From the NCBI RefSeq assembly GCF_000276665.1, contig NW_004955477.1, forward strand, positions 5,977,442 through 6,041,441: a DNA stretch of 64,000 nt, written 5' to 3'. The stretch comes from Chinchilla lanigera (Eukaryota; Chordata; Mammalia; Rodentia; Chinchillidae). Below are positions 55,661 through 64,000 of this stretch, one piece after another. The translations under genes were made by a program, and so were the position numbers. Within the stretch, counting starts at the first letter, position 1. Each line of letters begins with the position of its first letter. A model generated the notes under the pieces. That model saw nothing but the letters and a program-made list of their open reading frames with translations, was not told the DNA's origin and did no database searches.

Positions 55661-57235
55661 CAGGAGAAAACTCTGGGACCCAAGGAGAAAGCAGAAGTTT
55701 AGAAAGGCGGGAACACCAGAAATGCAAGTGTTTCTGGCAAAAGCATAACAGTCTTGGAAACAGAGAGACATAAAGTGAATATTTAATACTATGGCCCAGG
55801 AACATGGCATTTTCTTTGACTGGAACAATGTAGAATTAATGTATATCTGCAAGAAATATCATTAAGATTCAGTATTCTTCAGAGAGGTGGGAGAATCAGG
55901 TGGTTCAAGTAGGTTTGCTGGCTTGAGCCAGCCCTCGGATGCCGGACCCATCCACAGGAAGGAAGGGCATCCTCCAAGGTAAAGACATCTGTTGGCAGAC
56001 AAAAGTAAAGATGTGAATTTTCTTTTCATTTCCTGAGAGAGCACAATACTTTCAGTTCTCCCTTTGAATGTGACTCTGGATTGCTTTTTCCCTGACAGTT
56101 GCTGTAGAGATAGCCTAGGTTTGCTGCTTGGCACAGAGGTTTTCTTTATTTCATTGCAATTAGCAAGGGTAATTTTCTGGCATGGCTCCGGAATGGTCCA
56201 TGAGGGGTTTTCATGTATGAAAGCAGAGGAGAGCTCAAGGTGAGATCATGAGCTTCAGCAATGAAGACAAATTTGAATCTGGAGCTAGAATTGTAATGCT
56301 AGAGGATGGGATGGGAACAGGGCTTTGAGGATCTCATGGTGGAAATCTTAATTGGATTCCTCTTGATTGCATCTTCTGGGGTCGTGGTCAGGTGGGCCCA
56401 CAGGATCTATAGAACTGGAGGGAACCATCTAGCTCTTCAAGGCATTTGCTTTTTAGAGGGCTGCACTGAACAGGGATTTTGCTTTGATTTAGATCATAGA
56501 TCCTCCATTCGAGGGTTTGACATTATTACCTGTATCATACTAGCAGGTGGACCTCATGCTGATTGGACTTTGAGCATCTCTAGTGTAACCCTAAGGCTTG
56601 AATAAAAGCTCTCTTGCCTTCTTGGACCATCAGGCTGCAGTACCAACCTTCTCCCACCACAGTATTCCAATTCCTTCAGTACTGGGGAAGAAGATAGGAT
56701 TTAGGCTTGACTATCACTATACCCCATTCCGCTGGTCTCTTGACTGGCCTGGATATGGTTGTGGCCTGGATATGGATATGGACAGAGGTTAATGTGACTC
56801 TAATCAAAGCTGAAAGAGTTAAAGAAAATCTGTTAGCTCTAGTTGTGGAGCTGGGATGACGTGAGACGAGAACTATACAGAAGCTGTGGTCTTGGCCTTG
56901 TACAGAACTTGCCTGGGAGAACAAAGTGAGCCTGGGTAGAAGAGGATGTGGAAGGGGCATGGTGACTGTAGCTCTTCCCATCCCTACAGCCTCCCAATTT
57001 CACCCATCAAATATCCTTTTCTCTCTTTCAGCATGATTGAGTTCTGCTTCTGTCCTTGCTACTAAGAAGGCTTCGATGAATAAGAAATTTTAAGGTTTCC
57101 TGGGAGCTTGAAAAATTTGAATTTTTAAACAGTCCTCAGTTTTAAAGTATTATGCCTGAAAAAGGACACTTCTATGGAGTAGAATGTAAGGAATTCTACA
57201 GGTGCCACATGGTCTCTAAGCCATCTGAACAGGGC
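55661..57235. other. Unassigned sequence
   Basis: Nothing recognised. A short tandem CCTGGATATGG occurs at 56748-56777. The 138-codon minus-strand frame at 55389-55805 overlaps the unidentified repeat and has no domain. Confidence 0.4.
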
Positions 57236-57239
57236 TGGT

Positions 57240-57760
57240 TCATAAAATATTTTAAATATTGTTCCTTTGATTTATTCATGGTCAAATTTATATGTGATTT
57301 TTTGCAAGCCAGAGGGAGTTTTAATTAATAACTGATCTTTAAGTAAATTCCTTGGAATATTTTATTGCCATATAGACATGAAATTTTAATGTACTTAGTA
57401 TATTTCTTCTTTCATGAACAAAATGAAGAGGGTTGAGAGAAAAGGTGTATTATTTTTTAAAAAAATAACTTTATTATTGAAGTCTTAGTATCCAAGGCAG
57501 TTGATAGCCATAGTAAGTTCAGAAATACCTGTTGGAAGTTGAAAGTGGGTCAACTTGGGGCTCGTCTTTTCCTTTAAGATTATTTTGCAAATTGAATTCT
57601 CTGACACCATACTTTTTCCTGTACAGTTTGAAGCTGAACTGCAAATCTGGAAGATTTTAAGTTTAAAGATAGAACCAAGTCTGAAATATCTATCAAAATC
57701 AGTCTTCTGGTGAATGCTCAGGAGTCAGTAAGTGTGCTTTGTTGATCTATATATACTTTC
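57240..57760. promoter_or_regulatory. Candidate conserved noncoding element
   Basis: AT-rich unique DNA carries 'ttttaattaataactgatc' (TTAATTAATAA), 'tttattgccatatagacatg' and 'aataactttattattgaag'. No repeat recognised. Confidence 0.35.
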
Positions 57761-58180
57761 TTGTGTTCAATATTTTTAAAAGAGAAAATCCAGGTCTGTT
57801 TTCATCCTGAAAAAAATCTTTCTCAGATTCTGAGGTCCAACCAACACTCTCTTTTCCTGGCCCCACTTGGAAATTGCCAGGTCCCCAATATCCAGTCGGA
57901 GTCCTCCATTTCTCCGTATCTGACATTGCCTTGACAATGAGCTCAAGACATCTTTGGGCCCACAGAGACCTCAGAGTTGTGCTGGAGCTCCTAGGAAGGA
58001 TGCTTGCTTTCTCCATGAACTTGAAGGACAAAAGCCTGGAGCTGTGGAGGAATCCACTGGGCAATAAACCAAGCCGAAGAAAACACAGCTGGGCAAAGAA
58101 GCATGGCCTAGGTGGTTGCACCTCTGGTAAAGCTGGACCCTGATTCTATCGCTGGAGTCTTTCAGTTATTTGAGACAATG
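57761..58180. other. Unassigned sequence
   Basis: Two mutually overlapping open frames (89 codons plus strand, 124 codons minus strand) lack recognisable domains. Nothing else seen. Confidence 0.4.
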
Positions 58181-58960
58181 AATTATCCTTAGAACTTAGA
58201 AAAGTGTCCTGGTGGTTACATTGTGTCAGGTTACACATTAGGAGCCATTTTAGTGCTGACTTAACTTCTGGCAAGGTTGTCGGACATGCTGCTTATTGGG
58301 TCTGTGCTGGTTTGGGAATCCATGTTTGCTTATTTGAGATATAGACTTAGCTACTCCTTTCTGGATTCCTGCTGGATGTACTACACATGTTTACCGCTTT
58401 TTTTTAAACTGCCCTTTACACTGAAAGATTTCAAGTAACAGGATTAGAAATGTTCTGAAAATACCAGCAGCAGCTAGGGTTCCTGAAGATGTTAAGATAA
58501 GCAAATCTAGCTAGTTCTTGCAGTGGAAATAACAAAAGTTTAGAGCATCTAAGTCAGACTCACCAAGGCAGACACTCAGTTGGTGAAAGTCTCAAATTAC
58601 AAACATCTGCTGTACAATTGGAAACCAATCAGTGGGACCCAATATGTCATTTAGTTTATAAACAGAGACTTTCTTCGGTTATTGTATGATTCTAGCTTTC
58701 TAAAAGTAAAGGACATGCAACACACAGAATCTGTTCATTTCCACCAGGACTGCCTGTGTGCCTCAGACTGTTCAGACTCTGAGAAATACTTGGTTATTTC
58801 TGCCTTGACTGGTGCTCTTGGTGGGCTCTGCAGATTAACCACATCTGATAACTAAGCAGGAAAACAAAGGAATGGAGAAGCACAAACAGGAAGCAAAGCA
58901 TAGAGCACAACAAAATAATTTAGTTATAACTTTGCAAATGCCACAGGTACGAAAGCTCAT
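58181..58960. other. Unassigned AT-rich sequence, possibly regulatory
   Basis: Compositionally complex and repeat-free, but with fewer distinctive transcription factor cores than the other blocks. Confidence 0.3.
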
Positions 58961-59029
58961 CCCACTGGTCGCACTGGTCAGCTCAGACCATTGGTTTCTG
59001 TGCTATTCAGAATCTTAAACTGAGTAGTG

Positions 59030-59335
59030 ACTAGTTTTTTTATTAAATATTTTTCATTTTGAGATTGTAGTAGAGTCACATCAGTGGTAAGAATGCGGAC
59101 AGATCTTGTATACCATTTACTCCATGGTAGTATCTTGCATGACTGTAGTACACAATCACAGCCAGGGTACTAACATCGGAACAACCCATTGAATTTGTTC
59201 AGATTTTACTCTTTACATACATGTCTATGTCCATGCTTAGTTTTACATGTAGATTTTTATTTTGTAGATTTGTGCGATGACTAACAGAGGCATATGATAG
59301 CATAATCACAAGGATCCTTCCACGCCTGTAAATTT
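59030..59335 (-). mobile_element. Ancient L1M 3' UTR fragment, reverse
   Basis: 'tagtagagtcacatcagtgg' and 'tataccatttactccatggt' are followed by 'tgactgtagtacacaatcac' and 'agccagggtactaacatcgg', then 'ttcagattttactctttaca'. These match the reversed end of old L1 ('cagaatatagtacaatatcacaaccag...'). Confidence 0.8.
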
Positions 59336-59365
59336 AGACCTGACATTTTTTGTTGTGCTTTTTTT

Positions 59366-59402
59366 GTGTGTGTGTGTGTGTATGTGTGTGTGTGTGTGTG
59401 TG
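59366..59402. repeat. (TG)n microsatellite
   Basis: TG dinucleotides with one TA interruption. Confidence 0.95.
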
Positions 59403-60060
59403 ATTTATCATTGTTTGGGAACCAAGTATTTCATGAAACACAATGTAAAAATAGAATTTCAAGTGCCAAACTTTGTATTCTAGCTCCCTTGTCCTCTCCC
59501 AGAACCACATGGGCCAGGCACTGCTGGGGACTTGACTGTGGATTTCACAATTAGATTCTCTGATATGGATCCGAGGAATGCCACCTCTAGGAGAAACTTT
59601 CCCTTTGGTTTCTCTGCACCAATCTTCCTATCCATTGGTCATTATTCTCAGATAAACTAAAGATCTCTCCATGTTGAAGTGTCAGTACCTCTCCCCTCAA
59701 CTACGCTCCTCCTCTGTCAGTTCACTTGGCTTATTTCTCACATTTACTTATCTTCATGTGTGATAATAAAGGAATAGAATGAAAATTCTTTTCAAACAAT
59801 TGATTTTCTAGTGCATGCACCCAAATGGCCCATAGAATGTAGTTATTTTTAGACTGTATCATTCTCTGGCTATTCTTTCAGCATAACATAGCGTAAGAAA
59901 ATATCAGGAATTTTGTCAGAGATTCTAAAAATAAGTGTATGGTAGTAAGCAAGCAAGCAGTTCTGTGACAGCTCCTTCCTAGACCCCATCCTAAAACTTC
60001 TTTCTTTGTGTCCTGTAGTCACATTGGCCTGTACTACTCCTTGATGAATAGGCTCTCTTG
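59403..60060. other. Unassigned sequence
   Basis: Nothing recognised. It may extend the L1 fragment on the right. Confidence 0.4.
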
Positions 60061-60064
60061 TCAA

Positions 60065-60600
60065 TTATTTAGCACCTCCTGTGGGCCAGGCATTTGTTGG
60101 ATACTAAGGATAAGATAAATAGACAAATAAAAACTATCTCTAACAGTAAGAGAATCACAGTCTGCTTGTCTCCAACCGTTCTGACACAGTACTGTGACCA
60201 TCCCTTCTCCACAGGGAATCTACACTTGTCAGGAGCTGGGGAAGGAGAAAGTGTCAGGAAACTTTCCTGAAGTTGGTCATACTCAGTGTTTGGACTCTGA
60301 AGAGTAGATTTTTAAAGGCTGCAGGCTCTGACGAGAGAGAAAGGCATTTGAGGCAGAGAGAAATGGTGAGCCAGGTCCCAGATCCGGGAGAGAACATAGA
60401 GTGCTCAGAGAACAGTGTGTGGATCAGACACTGTGGGAGCAGGAAAGTGAGGGGGACGCGTGAAGAGGTCAACAGGGCCAACTTGAAGGCTGGGCTGTTT
60501 GACCTGCCACACTACATGGTCAGACGTGAAAGGATGAGTCCTGGGTGGCAGAAGGACCTTCTTGAAGAGGTAAAATCTGCTGTTGAGGCTGACTAAGTCT
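60065..60600 (+). repeat. L2-type repeat, long fragment
   Basis: 'tagcacctcctgtgggccag' and 'gcatttgttggatactaagg' are followed, far downstream, by 'ctgggtggcagaaggacctt'. The order of blocks fits an L2 element with the internal section ('gagagaaaggcatttgaggc', 'aagtgagggggacgcgtg') in the expected place. Divergence is considerable. Confidence 0.5.
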
Positions 60601-63260
60601 AAAGCCAAGACCTCACCTATCTCCTTAAATGAGACTGTGAGGTCTGAATCTTTACTGGCTGTGCCTGGCCCCGAGAATCCCAGCTACAGCCCCATTGTGC
60701 CTTCAACAAGCTGCTGGAACCTTGAGCATGTCATTTCTGGGATTTAAGGGGCTGGGTTCTCTACCTTCTAAAATTCCTTTCAGAACTGTGATTCCTTGAT
60801 TCCCCATGGTTTTATAACATGACAAAATGGAAAGGTCGAGAACAGAATGATAGCAGATGCATTATGTTTCTGTGAACGTTTTATCCCATGGCAGAAGCTT
60901 CTGTGTACAATGGAATCCACCAAGGATCTTCAAATCTAGCTATCTTCCCAACCAAGACAAGCTCTACTTGATTATAGCACCTTAGCCTCATTCAATTTCT
61001 AATTAATTTGTCATGCAATAGAGTTGAGAGTACATATAAATGGGAGATCTGAAGTAAAGTGAGTATGGTACATGCTAAGTGGGGTTTGCCTTTAGGAACT
61101 ACTTTCATCTATATAATTTAATCTAATTTTTTCTTAGTTGGGAAGGCACGTTCTTCAAATAGAATGCCATTCACACTGTGTGAAGGCTGACAGACTCACT
61201 ATAGAGGTGTCCACCTCACCTCTTTGACATCTCCCTGGATGAGCCTGGGACTGCATTTTAGCTGACTGGGGCTGGATGCGCTGGAAGCCCTGTCCTGCTT
61301 ACAATGTCCAGGGTGGGCTTCCCAGACCACACTTGGGGAGGAGGTCCAGAAGATTCTGGTCCTCTCCTGTCACTATCTTGCTAAGATCTTTTTGACTTCC
61401 TATTTCAATGGCCACAAATGTGGCCATTTGTGTGTGGACCATTCCTTCAGTAACTACGGTTGTAAGACCATGTTTGCGTTTTGATGACTATTGATACAGT
61501 CAATGGAGCAATGTCCTAGGTACATGGCAAGTTGAGGAGAGGGAAGCCAACATCCCTGCAGGGCGCAGTGGAGCTACTGCAGGGGCTTTCATCATCCATT
61601 CTATCTTTCCAGAGCAGTACACTTAGTGAGGTGTGGCTTGCAGTTGGGAAAGAGCCAGAGTGGGGTGGCTCAGCCTAAAATGGCACCCAGTCCTGCCAAG
61701 CTGTGATAGGAGTCTGCATCCTGCTGAGGCCCAGAGGAGTTTTTTTCTTTGTTCTGTGACTGGGTATCTCTCCTGGTTTAAGGGACCACTTTTGCATAGA
61801 TTATGTCCCCTGATTGGTCTTGCCATGTTTATCATGTGACTACACACTGTTAATAGGTGCTGTACCCCAACTGTGTGCCCTCCGTGGACCTGGGAGCCTC
61901 ACAGTGCTTCTGAGATGATGTGCTTCTGCACACAAGGGACTCCCAAAGACAGGTCTTCTGGGAGCTGAGGGATGAGGAGGGCCATGGGAAAATCTGAACT
62001 ATAGCAGCTAAGAATTTACTCATCCAACAAAGTTTTGCATCACAGATGTGGACAAACAAGGAACTTACCTGGGTCACTGCACAGAAGGGACATGGTGCAG
62101 GTAATTTCCCACAGTATTCAGATTCCTGAGAGTAGAAATAAGATGGCCTTTGCCCATCTTAGTGTGAGACACTTGGAAGTATAAACTCGGTCCCTGACTT
62201 GACTTCTGCTTCCCTGTGTTTGTTGATCAGATCTACCTGCACATCCTCACCAGCTCCTCCTTTCCAACTACCACTTCTGTCTCTGCTTTCCAAAGCAAGG
62301 TAGCCAGAGACCTAGTCACCCAATGTGCAGCCCTGCAGGGAAGTGGAGAAGCTGCTTACTTTGAAACTGGCTAGATTTCCAACAGGACAAATTTAAGTTT
62401 CACTGTGTGGAGCTTCTGCACCTGTGGACACTTGTCCTTCCAATGCAGCCTATTCGTCATTTCTGTGGCACAGATTTTTTTTTAGACGGAATTATATTTC
62501 TCATCCTCAGGGCATGTGTGCTCACTACAGAATGTTTAGAGATGAAGCAAAATACACATTAAAGGACTCACTCTTGTATTTTTCTTTCCATGTCTTGATC
62601 CATCTAATTCTGTATCTTTCTCATCAACATATTTGAGGGCATCTCCTATATACTATCTAATATTGTCCTTAAATGTCCCTGTCCCCTTGCCCATTCTGTG
62701 CTACCAGTCAGGATCCTTGCCCCACCCCGTGCCTCTTAATGTTGCTCCAAAGTACATTCTGCTTGGCCCATGTGCTCGTGGCCCTTCTTCCCCTATTATT
62801 TCAGCACTGAAGGATGCCCCTCTGAGCATCTGTAGTCCTGTTAGTGTCCCTCCTTTGGATACTAATCACAAGTGGCTTGTAGTGTTTTCAATTCTGCCCA
62901 AATCTCTGGGTTCTTTGGGGTCAGGAATCCAAGCTCCTATTTCTCTGCATGTTCAGTAGCATCTGACGTTGGACTTGAAAGGGGGTCCTCAGCTAGGTAT
63001 GTATACAAGGCTGTTAGGGAAAATCTACTTATAAGAACACTCTTTTTCATTAATACTGACCATCTCGGTTGTTGCTGTCTTTTATGCTCCCCTGGTAAAA
63101 GTTAATGTGCCTCATGATTTTTATTTCTGGGAAAGCTGATCACAGACTTTGTTAAACCCCATGCCATCCACACCATGTTGCAGGGATCCTGGAAACAAAC
63201 ACTTCCAAATTATTGCTGCTTGGAGCCGTTATTCTTAATGTGTATGCACTAGTGCTTATG
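60601..63260. other. Unassigned sequence
   Basis: No recognisable gene or repeat. Open frames do not exceed 108 codons. The AT-rich patch 61060-61140 and the C/T-rich segment 62630-62960 are unremarkable. Confidence 0.4.
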
Positions 63261-63314
63261 ACCTGAGGGGTTTCTCCAGCAATCAGCCCTGGTCTTTTGG
63301 ACTCTTCTTGCCAG

Positions 63315-63503
63315 ATGTGTGAAGAAGGGCTGGAAGCATTACGTGACGAGTTCCGGAGGTTTGCGACCTTTTGTGGGATAACCACTTTTAAAGACCGTCC
63401 TGCAACTGTAGAAAAAAGTGACAAAGAAAATGTGGCTATCAGCAGCCTTTCAGAGATCAGTGCTCCCTACTGCAGCAGGGCAGACCTACGCCCTTATTTT
63501 TAA
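63315..63503 (+). CDS. Weak candidate terminal coding exon (62 codons), unidentified
   Basis: An open frame runs from ATG at 63315 to TAA at 63501-63503, and the same frame is open upstream to 63267. 'cttcttgccag' immediately before the ATG would serve as a splice acceptor, so the exon might start at 63315 rather than with translation. The translation is mixed and non-repetitive (Cys-Glu-Glu-Gly-Leu-Glu at the start, ending Leu-Arg-Pro-Tyr-Phe). Codons include six CpGs, unusual for this CpG-poor region and suggestive of constraint. AATAAA-type text follows at about 63566. I do not recognise the protein. The segment may equally be a conserved noncoding element or a chance open frame. Confidence 0.22.
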   Translation: MCEEGLEALRDEFRRFATFCGITTFKDRPATVEKSDKENVAISSLSEISAPYCSRADLRPYF

Positions 63504-63504
63504 T

Positions 63505-64000
63505 GATCTGACCCAATGGAAATCTCCTGGTTACAAAGACACTGCCTTAGAATTTTAAAAAACCTAATAAATAATTTGTTATAACCGCAGGGCACCACGT
63601 TGCCATGTTACTTATTATGGAACTAGGATAATATTTAAATTGCTTATTTACAGCATTAAAATAAATAGTGGTTTGGGCATTTTTAACTTTTCTTTTCTTT
63701 TTTTCTTTTTTTTTGCAGAGCAGAGGAAGTGGGTTGTCGCTCACCTCCCCTCCCCTCGGCCCTGGTTTCCCATCTTCAGCATCCCCTTCCTTCCTGCTGG
63801 GTCTGGGTTCTTTGCCCAGCTGCAATTACTCCATTATGCTATTAAAGTTCAGAATGTGCAACATGCCCGACCCCTGAAGGCATTTGCCAGTCATTTTTTT
63901 TTATCTTGTCTAATACCTGTGGCTCCCTGTCTGTGTTAACATTTGACTGCGAGCAGTCTATAGGATCTGCAGGTTAGCTGTCCCTTGAAGGCCACTGGCC
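63505..64000. other. Unassigned sequence to the end of the window
   Basis: The AT-rich part 63540-63680 (with 'aacctaataaataatttgtt') may be 3' UTR or conserved noncoding DNA. A poly-T/CT run with 'ttttttgcagag' at 63706-63720 resembles a splice acceptor, but no supported exon follows it. Confidence 0.35.

Noticed and set aside
55389..55805. 138-codon minus-strand frame as a retrogene
   Set aside because: It overlaps the unidentified repeat shared with 53.0 kb and shows no similarity I recognise to a known gene. There is no poly-A tail or target-site duplication around it.
1..64000. CRISPR arrays, bacterial operons, insertion sequences or phage genes
   Set aside because: The repeats, base composition and lack of dense coding frames show mammalian nuclear DNA. 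No regularly spaced identical repeats were seen.

Overview
This window is nuclear DNA from a placental mammal, most likely a rodent outside the mouse/rat group. The clearest evidence is the set of short interspersed elements. There are tRNA-Ala-like ID monomers (four copies) and composite B1-plus-ID dimers of the B1-dID type (three copies). They sit among much older placental repeats: L1M ends, MaLR-type LTRs, MIR, L2 and hAT MITEs. ID and B1-dID SINEs together fit squirrel-related or hystricomorph rodents. I could not settle the species or the chromosomal locus from the sequence alone.

I find no convincing protein-coding gene. Open frames are short (longest about 230 codons), lie mostly in GC-rich or repeat-derived DNA, and show no recognisable domain or splice structure. 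The only weak coding candidate is a 62-codon open stretch at 63.3 kb, preceded by a plausible splice acceptor. The window therefore looks like an intron or gene desert.

Layout: 0-8.4 kb is mostly unassigned, with one B1-dID, an old L1 3' end and a MIR/L2-type fragment. 8.46-10.75 kb is an AT-rich, ATTA- and octamer-containing block around a roughly 300-bp CpG-rich island, and it looks like a regulatory cluster. 10.8-18 kb holds MIR fragments, a polypyrimidine tract, a GC-rich stretch and a 690-bp L1M fragment. 18.4-22.3 kb has further AT-rich candidate regulatory sequence, including a perfect NFI-type palindrome at 19.36 kb. 22.9-28.3 kb is repeat-rich (L2, one ID, and a solo LTR nested inside an older opposite-strand LTR). 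29.3-31.3 kb is a second CpG island, broken by a 148-base assembly gap and flanked by AT-rich candidate enhancers. 31.3-37.3 kb mixes hAT elements, MaLR LTRs and a B1-dID. 37.3-43 kb includes another candidate regulatory block (39.2-40.0 kb), L2 and MIR. 42.9-52.9 kb is SINE- and LTR-rich, with young ID insertions that keep target-site duplications and pure A/T tails. 53.6-58.9 kb holds more candidate conserved blocks and one unidentified repeat family seen twice. 59-64 kb contains L1M and L2 remnants and the 63.3-kb candidate.

No genes can be said to work together here. The notable content is cis-regulatory candidates, small perfect inverted repeats and the history of repeat insertion. Statements about conservation are inferences from base composition and motif content, because no alignment was available. 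No undescribed multi-gene system is visible.
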